Of a stretch of DNA of 64,000 bases, positions 1 through 13,100 are shown one piece after another. The DNA comes from Rhodeus uyekii (taxonomy: Eukaryota; Chordata; Actinopteri; Cypriniformes; Acheilognathidae). The notes beneath the pieces were generated by a model. That model was not told where the DNA came from. It did no database searches and saw only the letters and a list, made by a program, of their open reading frames with translations. Position 1 is the first letter of the stretch. Every line of letters begins with the position of its first letter. A program made the position numbers and the translations under genes. The DNA lies in assembly GCA_037043235.1 (NCBI GenBank), contig JAWRVZ010000004.1, positions 4,927,501-4,991,500 of the forward strand, written 5' to 3'.

Positions 1-214
1 TTCTGTTGTTGCTTTTAATCGCCTTTTTTCCCCATTGGGGTGATTTATTATGATATATGGTAGTTTATATGGCTTATGATGATTAATATATAAAGATTTC
101 ATAGCTTGCGTAAACTATGAATTTGCATTTAAAACTATGCACATTTAGACGTGCTAATATTAGAGATTGACTTGAATCTTGGATATTTAAATTGCTGTGA
201 ATTTTAAAACAAAG

Positions 215-3200
215 GACCAGGATTACAGGAGTGCAGGTGTCCAGGAAAAAGTCTCAAAAACCATTTCCATCTCGGGAATTCCTAAAACTGCCACAATGCA
301 ACAGGTGAGCGGGATTATATTATTCAGACTTTGATCATTTCCACACAAATTATCGGAATGATTGTCAAAGGAAGTGGTTTTCTTTCAATCTGACTGTAGC
401 ATTCTTTGTATTTACCCAAATCCTTTTTATTTTATAGATTCTGGATGCTTTTGCAGTTCGTGATGGCGTGCCAATGCAGGGCATGAAAATAAAGGACGTT
501 GTGCCAGGTGAGATTTTGTTCGCTGTAAACATTACTGACCGATTCGCAACCATATTTCGCTATTCGCTCTCCGAAATCTTACGCTCACTATCTCTTTTAC
601 ATCGATTGTGCTTTCTGCATTTGAGTCGCTTTTGCTCTCTAAAGAAATGCTCATCAGTATTCCGAACATGCTACAGGATCTCTTGTTGTACCCTTTCCCC
701 ATGTTCTTGTGCGGGAGGTTGAATTTTCTCTGAGCAGCTTCCATCTTTAAGGTGGCATGCATTTGGAGGGAATTTGGAATTTCTTAAACACGGATCCCTT
801 TATAAACAAGTCATTAACTGTCGAAACGCAAATACCAACCAGCCCTACTTTGTGATGATACCAACCAGCCCTATGAAGTGTTGCTGCAAAATACTCTTCT
901 CTGGGTTTGACCAAGGTTTCAGTGGTTTTTGAATATGCCACAATAGTTTCCTTTCTCCACAAAAGTCTGTATCCAATATACCAATATGCTGTTCAGTGTT
1001 CCCTGCAAATATAGCGGATTACACATTTTTTGAAATTGATAAAATAGTTATTATAAAATCATTATCAGTTCTACACTTTTACAACTTAGCACAGTTCTAT
1101 TTTCTTTAGTTAGAAATGCTTTTTAAAAATTATTATCCAGACATCATAAATGACTGCAAATGTTATGTGGGGGGGGGGGGGGCTTAATTACTGTATTTAA
1201 TTACAGAATTATCTTTAAATCATTTTTTAAAGCATCTATAAACCTGCTGTGATGTTAACATTACACTTAATAATGTGTAGCCATGGCATGCCCAGAACTG
1301 CAATTAATTTCTAGTGAATATATTATTTTTTTCTTATTCATATTTTATCTAGTAAATCAGTCCATGTTTTAAAGATCCAATATATTCCATATGATCTTAT
1401 ACACTTCTTTTGCTTTATTATACATTGTTTTTTTTACTGTTCAAATTGTTGCAAGATTGTTGCGATTGCATGTGGGTTTCTTATGATGTGTTTTAGGCGT
1501 AATGTGATTAGACATTTACTAGTAACTCTGTGTTAGGTACTATAGTCTTAGATGAGGTTCTTTATTGCGCTTTGGTTCTCTTTACTATTACTACTATTTT
1601 GATTCTTTCTTTTTTTTCCATAAATGTATATCTTGGCCTCTGAAGTGTCTCTGAGTTGAGACTGCTCCGATTCTTTGTCACTGATTCCAAACAATTTAAA
1701 GCAAAGTTGCTAATGAAATAAAATGTGCCAAAACAGGTTAAAGACACCCTGTATGAATTCGCTTTGACATGTCTCGTGAAACGAACCACTGCTTTTTTTT
1801 CACTTGAAAATTCTCTTATTTACCTGCATTAACTAACGCAAACCCATCTGTATTTCAAATGCTGTTCCCAGGTTACAGCTACGATACGGCCTATGTGGAG
1901 TTTTTAAACCTCGAGGATGCTGTCCACTTCATGGAGTCCAACAAGGTGGCCCATCCTCGTCCTCATCCAACGGCTCTGTCTGCTAACAGGAAGAAGGCTT
2001 GGGCCTGGGGGGGGGTGGGGGTGTGGCTGGGCTCTGGGTGGGAATGGGGTAGATGGGAGACCTTCAAGAAAACACCTTTCCCACTCATTAATAATGACCA
2101 ATTAAAACACGCTTCTTAGTTTGCAACATCAGTTTTCAGACTTAGCAAGTGAGCGTAGGGTTTGATGATTTCCATATTTGTGTCGAGCTGAGAAATTGTT
2201 TTCGACTTCTTACACAGGAGAGAGTTTGAGTAGTTACATGGCATACTGAGTTTGGAATTGCATTTGCATCTGTGCAACAACCATTTCTTCAACTCTTAGG
2301 TGGTGGTCCACCATACCATTGATATTTCTTTCAGCATTTTCAATCGTGTAAATTTATTTTTCTCATTTGTCCAACATGTCATGGTCTTCTGATCACTTTA
2401 CTTGCTCCCACTGGCAATGTTCTGAAGTGGTAATGAAGCAATACTACGCATTCTTCTTTGGCCTCCTGTATTTTTTTATTTATTACAATGATTCAACGTT
2501 GCATTTTCAAGATTTCTGTGGTGACTGAAATGCTCTATGTAGCTTGCTATTGTAGATGAAAAGTGGTAGTTGTTTTTGCTCCCTTTTTATATTTCTGATG
2601 AATAGGTTGTTCAACAATTTTAGGTGAAGCTTTATGCTGTTATGCACACAGCAGCAGACTCAGTATTATACTTGTGCTGTGCGATCACTTATCTTTCTTA
2701 CTTACAAAGTTATCGAGTTCCAGAATGTGCTCTTTGGTTCTGCTCTTAGCCCAAAGTCTTTTATTCCTCATCATCTTGAGTTTGGGCATCTTATTTCTTC
2801 CAGCACAACAAACTTGTTCCTTCTATTCCTTCTTACTCCAGCTTTACTGACTTCATGGTTGTTGTCTGTCTGGATGTATATAGATCCATGCTGATGTTTG
2901 TTCTGACATTTCAGACTTGTGTGTAGTATTTCTGCAGTTCTATTCAAACCTTTACTGTAAATATAAGGCGGGTACAACAACTTTAAAGGTCGCTTGGGTT
3001 TGTATTGAGAGCTATTTGGCAGTTGTGCTGAAACTTGAATTCTGTTTGAGTTGTTCTGGTTGTATCAGCATATTATCTTCCAAGTTTTTGTTAAATGTCT
3101 GCCAAAAGTACCTTTCAGAAAAAAGGTTTTGCTCGGGGTTCGTTTCTGCTGAAACTACAAACTTTTCTGCTGGACAGCTAGCAGGATAACTCTAAAAAGT

Positions 3201-4158
3201 TTTTTTTACTGTAAAAAAAAAAAAAACTACAACGAATCACTGCGACAGTGGTCCAGCAAGACGGTGGGTAAGATGATAAAACGCTGTTCACATAACACCG
3301 TTAAGTCAATTATCTAGAATGTTCTTCCAGCCTAAAAGCTCAACTTCTTTTTTTATATATACACACTTTTCCATAAGCAGTAATTTACATTTATCAGGTA
3401 GGAAGTACCGGGACTTTTCCTGATGGGCCAGTCCATTGACTGTCTTTTGAAACCCAATTTATAATCGGCATACATGTTTGTGATTTAAAAGGTGGAAGGT
3501 TGATGGCCTAGCTCATATAGGATGTCACTGTTGTTTTGCGCCATTTTCAGCCTCTCTTAAGTGTTAAATTCTATGGCCGTCCAGTCCATTATTAAAGTGA
3601 ATTGTCTCTTAGTGGTTAACTTTTGGTAAGCTGCTCCCCTGCCATCTGTCTGCAGTCGTCTTACTTGCTAGAAACTAGACTTTTCTCTTTATTCGTCCTG
3701 TTACGGAGGATGAACGTGCAGTGAATCTGCTTCTAGGATATACAGTACTTTGACACTTTGACATCTATAATTTCAGGTTAGCATTCACATTAACGTGATA
3801 GTACACAAGTCATATATAGCCACAAAAGGATTTTACTGTTGTTCAAATTTTACTACAGTTTTTCACATTGTAGTGCCTGTATTATAAAGGCAGATGGGAA
3901 AAACTAAAGTATAAAATTTAGTCCAAACCTGGACATAAGCAAAGTCCAGATCAGACCTGCCTGCTTTTATGGCCTCAAATGGGTTTGCTGGGCATTTTTG
4001 GAAATACCTTTCTTTTTTAAGTTGGGTTGGATTTTTGGGAATATGACTATCAATTGGCATTAAAATACTTTATTCCTGTTTTCTAGGGGTCGGTCAAGGT
4101 TGGTGACAAGACTGCTCTGCTCAAATATATCCAGCCTGACAAAAATGTGAAAGAACAA
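215..4158 (+). CDS. rbm6: rbm6 exons for RRM1 (215-304, 438-507, 1872-1945, 4087-4158)
   Basis: Four short exons build the first RNA-recognition motif, roughly residues 14-100 of the visible protein. The RNP2-like strand reads TISISGIP and the RNP1-like strand reads TAYVEF, followed by [12 protein letters not shown] and the closing strand [10 protein letters not shown]. Phases fit: exon 2 ends after one codon base, completed by exon 3. The exon 3 donor (AAG then GTGGCC) is far from consensus but is required to preserve the RRM alignment into exon 4. RNP1 lacks the usual second and third aromatic residues, a non-canonical pattern also seen in mammalian RBM6. Confidence 0.88.
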
Positions 4159-7100
4159 GTGAGTTTCCTTTTTGGTTAAGTTTTAGATTGATATGGTAGA
4201 GATTTAAATAGATTGTGTTTTTTATATAGCTTTGATGCAACTCATCCATTAGTGATTGAAATCCTTGAAATAATTGTCATTTGGATTGCAGTATCATGAA
4301 CCACCAACTGAAGCTGCTCCAGTCGGCGATGACGGTTTGTTACCAAATCCAGTCTTGTCACTGAATATAAAGGAGGACACCGGTGCCGAACCTGTGCAGG
4401 ATCCTGCCTCTCAAGGTGTGTGGCAGAGAAGCTCAAATTTAACTCCGGAAGCATGGCAGCAGCAAGTGGACCAGCAGCTACAACAGCAGGAGGTGGAGCA
4501 ACAAACGGAGGAATGGACCAGTCAGAGAGCATCACGCCAAAACCTGCAACACTCTGATCCGATCTTCAAGGAGAGCAAGAGTAAGTGATGTCAACTTATT
4601 GTATGTATAAAGGTTAAATGATGTAGTAAAAGGTTGCAGATTGTTCTACATTTTTATGTCTTATTTTTAGCAATGATAATTAAGAACATTTTGCCCTCCA
4701 CCACCGTGGAGACGATATTGCAAGCACTCGATCCGTTTGCGTATCTGGATGAGCGCAATGTACGTCTGGTTAAAGGAAAGTCACCTGGATCCAAATGCTT
4801 TTGCTTTGTCGATATGGATTCGCATGAGGTATATTATTCCTTCATGCAATATGATGATTCCAACTGATATCTGAAAAAGGTCAACGGTGTTATTAGAAAC
4901 TATACCACTGATTTCTATATACAGCATGTGACACGATTGGTGGAGCTGCTCACCAAACCCCGCCCAATCATGATTGATGGAGTCAGAGTTTATGCTGAGG
5001 TTGCCAAGCCTTTAAAAAACCAGAAGTAAGTCACATATTTGCTGGAGTATATGAAAGTAATGAAAGGATATCTTAGTTTTAGTTCTTAGAGGAAACATTT
5101 CGTGCATTATAATAAATTTTTTTTTGATGTGGATTATTATTTGAGCTTTGATCGTTTTTAAAGTAACTTGTCTTTTTACTGCAGCTATAGGAGGGAAAAT
5201 GATAAGTCAAACACTTCTCTCCTGGGTTTCCCTCCAGATGTTATGATGGTAGGTCATTCTTATTCAAAAGTTAAGTCGTTAACAAAAGTTGTAATCTGAC
5301 AGCTAGACATTGTTTTTTTTTAAAGTTTGAGCTGTCTTTAACTTGATACAACATTATAATAATACAGAAACCATGAGATGCTGAAAAACAAAATATATAA
5401 GATGGGCAGAGTGCATTTTACCGGAGCAAAATACAAAAATAGCCTAGTGGAACATATCTTGTTTGAACGGTACCTTGTCTCATAATATATCTTGTATTAA
5501 AATTCTCATGTATCACTTTTCTTTTTCTAGCAACATCAGTATCAGCAACAGCAATTTTATCCTCCGCCTTCTCATACAGCTATGGGTGTTGTACCTGCGG
5601 TCCAAGGTAAATGGACTTTTTCATGATTAAGGTTTGGAAATTGATTGTAGCATAGTATATTTAGGTATGTGTTCTGTAGGACTTCCTGCAGGTGACCCAA
5701 TGGGAGCGGATGCCACTTTGTCATCAGCTGCAATGCAGAGTTCAAGCTTTACACAGGTGATTTTTCTTGTTATACTAACACAAAGGCACAGCTTTGAGAC
5801 GGTGGCCAATTTAAGCTAGGAGAGATTGGTTTCTGGACCATAACTGACTTTCCGGTTGTGCACAGGGTGTGCTGTATCCTGAGACAACAGCAATGGTGCA
5901 GTCAGTCCAGACAGCTGAGCACCAGACTGCAGCTTTATCTGAAGCTGCTCTCCCTGGAGCTGCGGAGTCCATTGATGGCTACAGCTACGGTATGGTACCG
6001 TTCAGTTTAAAAGTTAACAGATTTTGCGGAGCATTTGGAAACTCTCTTTGCCAATGGCATTAATTTGGTTTAGTCATGGTCATTTTTGGTACATTAAACC
6101 TTGTGGTAGTAAAAGGGTAGTTTAGTTGGAAGGATAGGGCTTGCTATCTTATGTTATTTCAAAATTTCAGCTTATCTTTAATTTTACCGCACCAATATAC
6201 GTGAACATAATTTTCCGACACATTTGAATACATAAAAATGCCAATGCTTGAATGTGTAGTTGAATTAGAGTTTTGAACCTAAATAAATTTAACATGTTAG
6301 CTACTTGATTGCACTTGAATCAGGAATACTGTTAATGCTGGGATTCTGAAACTAATGCTGTGGTCTTTAAGAAACTTAATGCATAATAAGTTACAGTAAA
6401 TTATCATGTTCATAATATTGTGCCTAGATATTAGAGTTGAGCCGGATGCTCGGTTGAAACGAGTATCCGGTACGAATAAAGCACTTTTGCCGAGTACAAG
6501 TATCATACGAGTCAATATCTGTGCTCTGATTGAATAATTCTCATTGGGTGATAGGCTAGTCACAGCGCCCCTCCCCCACACATACAGATTTGCTGTGTCC
6601 CGCTCTGCTCATTCAAACGCAGAACACCGAGAAAAGAACAGCTCTCTTTCTCTCTCGCTCAATCACTCAGGTTTGCGGGTCTTTTCCATTAATGTTTAGG
6701 GTTTCTTCAGCTTCAGTTTTTTGTTAAATTTTGGTTTGTTTGTAGTACCGTATTTTCCGCACTATAAGGCGCACCCAAAAGACGTGATTTTGTTCAAAAA
6801 TCGGACGTGCGCCTTATAGTCCGGTGCGCCTTGTATGTGGACTGAGTTCCAAAATCTATACAATTGTTTTTGGGTGATTTTGATAAGCGCTCAGCTTGAT
6901 TGACTGTCGGACCATTTCACACTTACACAGTGATAAACCAATCACAGAACATTATGTAATACCATATGCTTACCTCCTGAAATCTGACTCCCTGTCACTT
7001 TGCGCTTCCTGGAGCATATTCCCTTATCAATCCATGTTTTCACACAGCAAACACCCAGAACGCGCAAGCGGGGTAAAGTTAGTTTTGTTTTTTATATTCC

Positions 7101-10100
7101 TCACACATTCAGCATAAAATGGCAATAACTCTAAAAGGACTCACTCAAAAAAAAAAATCTTAACAATGTATACTTATGGATACATATGTCTTAATGTTTC
7201 ACAAGCTTCTTTTTCGTTATTTCCGCTAGATATAATGAGCAAGGAGCCGTAAAACCCGTCTGAATATGAGTTTCACCTGAAAAGCTTGTCTCTTTGCCGA
7301 GATGTGATTAAGGGACCGTGAGAAAAGTGCAATTTTCTTATGGAGAAAGCTATTGGTAAAAGAAAGGTAAATTTGGACATGCAATTCACTTTTTGAACAG
7401 ACAGGTTTAAACGTTGTCCACTGTGTCACTTTAATGAATGCCACTGGTCTCATGTCTACACACACTTAAATTATAGCAGAAATCGAAAAGAACTTGCACT
7501 TTTCCCACGGTCCCTTACGCACAGCTCATCAAAGAGCAAGCTTTCCCGCGAAACTCACATTCAGACGGGCTTTACGGCTCAGTGCTCGTTATATACAGCC
7601 AAAAAATGAAATGGAAGCTTGTGAAACATTAAGATATAGGCTATTTCCTTTTTGTGATAAGGTTGTTAAGATTTTTTTTGTGCGAGTCGTTTTAGAGTTA
7701 TTGCCATTTATCATTGAATGTGTGACATATCGAAAACAAAACTAACTTTACCCCGCTGAACGAGCACAGGTTTTGAGTACTTAAATTAATACAAAGAAAA
7801 CAAAATAATGTGTATAAAGGATGTGAGATGGATTGAAACTGTAAACTTCCTGAGCTTTGTCAGGATGAGAGATAAAGACACCAGCAAAACTGTTGATTTT
7901 CTTGAATAGCAGGAACTAAGCATAACTGAACTTAGCTTTCGTTTTTTTTAATACTTTTCTATTTTATATCATTGTTTTAATTTTTTTTCGATTTGTATTC
8001 TTTATTTTTTATCACTTTTCATGCTTTTTTCGTTTAGTAAGAACTGTAATTTTCTTGAATAGCAGGAACTAAGCATAACTGAACTTAGCTTTCGTTTGTT
8101 TTTTTTTAACTTTTCTATTTTACATTGTTGTTTTGATTTTTTTCGATTTGTATTTGTTACTTTTGATCACTTTCCTTACCTTTTTTCGCCCGATTACCCT
8201 AACTTTCACTTGGCGCAGACCTTTTGACGAAATATCTGTGGAGGGACATCTGCTTCTCCTTTATCCACAACAACAGAAGCCTCTCCATCTCATCATTTAT
8301 ATTCGAACACAACTTCAATATAATCCTCACGCCCTTGGAAGGATTTACATTCTTGATAACATCGTTCTGCTTTAGGATGGTACAGATCGTGGATGTACTG
8401 CGATCATAAGTGTGTGCTAGATCTCTCACGCGGCACCGCGCTCATATTTATCCACAATTTCATGCTTCATTTCCATTGTCATCATGCGTTTCTTCTTTTC
8501 ACTACCATCCTTACTACTTACTTTCTTAGAATTCGTCGCTATTATGAAGAATAATGCACAAAATAGAGAGAAAAATATCTACCGTATTCGCGGATGACTC
8601 GTACAAGTCAGTGAACACATGAAGTGAACGAGTGTCGGCGTCGGCGTCGGCCTCAGTACTCTAATATTTACTCCCATATAGAAGCAAAAATCTGCCCGAA
8701 GGCTTGCTCATATCTTGGAATACTCATATGTAGAGTCGCTCTACAGGAAAGCTGCATCTTCCAGGTGCTGCACACTGCCATGTGCTTCTGTCTAATCAAG
8801 ACACCAGGAAAATTGCCAAGCTGTTCAATTCAGACACAGAAGATGATGACTTTGATTGATTAAAACAATGTGAGTGTATTGTTATACAGTATAATAAAGT
8901 TCAGTAAAACTCACTGTTTTGCTTCCATTACCTTTTTGTAGACCATATGTTTTACAGTGCGCCTTATAATGCGGTGCGCCTTGTGTACGGACTAAATACA
9001 AAAAATAGAGCGGTAGTCGAGACTGCGCCTTATAATGCGGTGCGCCTTATGGTGCGGAAAATACGGTACTTGCTTATTAACCAGTAGAGTTCTGGTAAAC
9101 GTGGGGTTTGTTCAGACGTGGTGCTTGGTAGAATGCGACTAGCGTTGCGTCTCTGCCTGTCGGAGATTTTTTATTTTATTTTTTCAACCGTCTGCTGGCT
9201 CTAACCGCCTGCTCTTGTTACTGTAGGATCTGATGCTCCGGATTTGTCAGCCTTTCTTTACGATGCTACATCAGGCTTCTACTATGACCCTCAGACTACC
9301 CTGTACTATGATCCCAACTCAAGGGTAAGTACAGAAAGTGGCCTTTGATTCTCCTTAGTGTGTAATATAAATAAAATACAATTTACAATGACTAAATGTT
9401 TATTTTTGCTTGTGTAGTATTTCTACGATGCTCAGAATCAGCAGTACCTGTACTGGGACAGTGCTTCAAAAACCTACGTCCCAGTCCAGAGCTCTTCCAC
9501 TGATGTTCAGGTGCCACCCCCTGAAGTTGGTGTTCCTGTGGCACCTGTTGCTGAGGTCATAGCTACGCCCATCACTGAGGAGGAGGTCAAGATGATTCCA
9601 GACGCGGCGGCAGAGCCTGTGGCAGAGGTTCCGACAGATGAAGAACCTACCCTACGTGCAGAAAAGAAAGAGAAGGAAAAGGAGGAAAAGCCCAGAAGTT
9701 TAGCAGCTTTTAAGGTATTAACATGTATTTTATTGCGTCACATGTTCTTTCCCTTATTAGAAAATACAAAAACACTGTGTTAGGTCTCTGGTCATTTTGG
9801 ATCTGATCATCAGATAATGAAAGACATGGAGCGATGGGCAAAAATCCAGAACAGGCAGAAGGACAGCGTACGAGCTCCTTCACCTCTCCTCAAGTCTGGA
9901 GGAGACGACCAAAGGCCTTCAAAGGCTGCTGATGCAGCCTTTGCCATCTTTGAAAGGAAGGTCAGATAACTTTTTCTTTCTTTTTTTCCCAGCAACATGG
10001 CTATTTATTATGGCTCATAATCAGAGTTGAGAATTGAAACCCAAACCTTACATACTACGTTACTTTGGGAGACACTCTTTGTGATTTGGATTTCTAGCTC

Positions 10101-13100
10101 TGACAGGTTTTTAAGTCATAACTTATTTTGGCCACCCCTATAAGCATTTCCTGAGCAGTTCAGTTAAGTACGCTTTAAGAATATGCATTAGTTGCATAGA
10201 TGAAGCAAAAACAATGTAATTGTACAAAATAAAATGTGCCCTTCTTAATCTGAATTTACATGACAAACATATAACATAAAAATATACAAAACAGTGAAAA
10301 AAAGCATACTTTATAAGTCAGTGTATTTTTTTTTTATCTGAATTTGATAGGAGAAACTAAAAATACGTTACGTCATGCAGCAGTGTTGTTAAATATGGCC
10401 GTTGTGTAATTCGCACTCTGCTAGCAACCGAATAGCGTTTTTTTTCTTACAAAAAAAAATTTGTTGCACAAGATCTTTCCAGATATCTTTCTTTTTGGAT
10501 TGAGTTGTATGTGCCATGTTTTATTTTGTCTGTCAGCAAAATATTTTAACGCATAGTATTTTTAGACTTAAGGAGTGTTGCAATGTCCCATCAATTATTT
10601 CATTGGACTGCATTTGAAATCTCTTCTTTCTCTCTCTCCAATCCTTGCTCACATCTCTCTGGCATGCTTTAAACTTCATTATCCCTCTTTATTTTTAATC
10701 CCTATTAGCATACTCATTGATAAAAATGGAAATGCAATAAGTAAGACACGTTTTTTAAAGTTCAGTAAATTGTCGGTTAACAGTGTCTGATAGGTCTTTA
10801 ACTGCCTAATAAACTTTAAAATGTTTAAAATGAACAATTTACACTTAGCTAAAGTCTTCCATACGGTTTCCTTACTCATATAGGTTACTGGTGCAGATGA
10901 ATTATTCAAGAAGCCTCTTGCACCTGCAAAGCAAAAAGATGAAAAATCATCGAAGGTGAGAGTTTACAGTCTTAATATCAACAACACACACACACCAACA
11001 TGCACACAAACAAACTTCATGGATTCAGTCTCAGTTTTCCCCAAAAAGCTAAAAGGGCACACACGTCACCGTCACCTTGACCCTGATTGATGAAGGTTAT
11101 TTGATAACCCACACTAAAGCAGATTTACAGTGAGTGTCATTGTAGATCAAAGCCTCTCCCTCTGTGTGTTGGCAGCGGCCCATGGGCTCTCTCGGAATGT
11201 TGGCGGCTGACTACGGGGCAGGCAGCGATGAAGAGGAAGAAGAGAAACATGAGAAGCAGGAAACTGCACGGCCTGCAAAGAGCCAGCCGCAGGCGGACGA
11301 AAAGGAGGACAGGTTGACGGACTGGAAGAAGATGGCGTGCCTTCTGTGTAGGAGGCAGTTCCCTAATAAAGACGCTCTGATCCGCCATCAGCAGCTCTCA
11401 GACCTGCATAAGGTAACATATCTCTAAAAACTTATATGGTCTTTAAGGACTGTTGACATAATGCAATGTTTCTCAAATCGATTATTACTTTATTACTACA
11501 GTAGAACCCCGACTTACGAAATTAATCCGTTCCGAGGTTAGCTTCGTAAGTCGATCTTTTTGTAAGTCGGTTAGGCTTTTACATGTAAATTGCCTAATCT
11601 GTTCCAAGCCCTACGAAAACACCACATTTAATTTTATAATAAAGCCATGCTTGTTCAGTATGGTATGACAAGCACATCCCAGCATCATACTTCTCAATTA
11701 TCTCCCTTTTCGTCTCCATGGAGGGCATCCTCTTCTGCTCTTTCACTTTCATCGTGAAATGAAATGGGAGAGGAACGCCGCTACGCAGAGGCTGGTGGGA
11801 GCGATGCTGACCAATAAGAAAGCAGGATGCTGCAGCGAAAGCTAACGTCAGAGTCGGGAGCAGTGTTGCCAGATTGGGCGGGTTCCCGGCAGGTTTTAAG
11901 CTGCAGTTGGGATGGAAATCTTCAGTCCAATCTGGCAACACTGGCCGGGAGACAGCCAATGGTAGAGCTAGACGATTGGTGCGAGTTTCCGGGTCAGTGG
12001 AGCGCGAATTTCAAAACAAAACTCGGAAATCGAGATTTCGTTTTTTGCATCTCGATTATTTTGTCGTTACTCGGGCGAAAAAAAACCCCCGAAATCTTTA
12101 ATCGTACGTTGAACTTTTCGTATGTAGAGCGTTTCTGTATTATGTGTGTGTGTGTTTGTGTGTGTGTGTATACACACCAACAGAGGGAGAGAGATGGCTT
12201 GTGCAACCTGATTGGGTTCCAGGTACTGCAATGCTAGAAACGGTGACAAGGACCTTAACAAAACCAAAGACAAATCAGTCAGGAAGAATAAGGAGAGAAC
12301 CATTGTTTATGGCCACTTTTTAAGGGTCTTACCGTTGTCATTTTCCTTTAGTTTAAACAATCACTCGTGCTTTCTAATTGGACAGATGGATATCCCTGAA
12401 GTTTAAATGACTTTGTGTTATACTATGATCATTAAGTGTTCCCTTAATTTTTTTGAGATGTATGTGTTTGTATGTATTTCAGAAACTTCAACCACAAGTT
12501 TTGACCTCATTGTTTTTGTCTGCATTTTAGCAAAATATGGAGATTCACCTAAAAATCAAAAGGTCAAAGAGAGAACTTGAGGCTCTTGAAAACCAGGAGA
12601 AAGAGGTATATTTTTTTCCCTTCCATTTTCTCCATTGTTTTCTCTCAGTAGTCTGAAATTAAATTATTTACTCTCATTTTGAACCCCTGTCCTTTAGATG
12701 AAAATTAAAGAGACTAATGGTTCACCTGAAGCAAAAAGAAGAAAGCCGCAAAACGCATGGGCCGGCGGCTCAAGGTTTGTGATTTATTTTTATTTTTATT
12801 TTTTTTTTAATGCTCAAGGTTTGTGATATTTAAACTTGACTTTGATATGTGGCGCATCGTGGTTTTGTTGCAGGGACAGTCATAAAGGCAATGAGAGACC
12901 AGGCTTGGGTTTAGAAACGGTTGAGGTGAGTTTCTATTCAGCTACAGGACGTTTTGAGCTATGGCATTTGAGGTTCATCGATTTCATTTGCTCTCTCTCT
13001 TGTTTCTAACCAAAGCGGAAGAAAAAGGAACCCGTCGTCTGGAATCATGCCACGTACAAGCAGGCTGTTCGGAAGGCCATGTTTGCACGTTTCAACGAGC

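Larger units (their letters stand above)
6748..9066 (-). mobile_element. pogo/Tigger-type DNA transposon in the large rbm6 intron
   Basis: Terminal inverted repeats read CCGTATTTTCCGCACTATAA at the left and GGTGCGGAAAATACGG at the right, flanked by TA (6746-6747 and 9067-9068), the target of Tc1/mariner-type transposases. Subterminal copies of GCGCCTTATA-like motifs recur at both ends. A transposase N-terminal relic lies on the - strand at 8199-8530. A 691 bp foldback element (7067-7757) and a 153 bp tandem duplication have altered the interior. The copy is inactive by its broken reading frame. Confidence 0.8.

Noticed and set aside
4159..4291. Hidden exon encoding a RanBP2 zinc finger
   Set aside because: The 133 bp contain no W-x-C-x2-C frame and no internal splice-site pair.
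11827..12237. 136-codon plus-strand frame near the GT microsatellite
   Set aside because: It crosses a MITE, a transposon end and a GT run; its apparent coding potential is a by-product of these.
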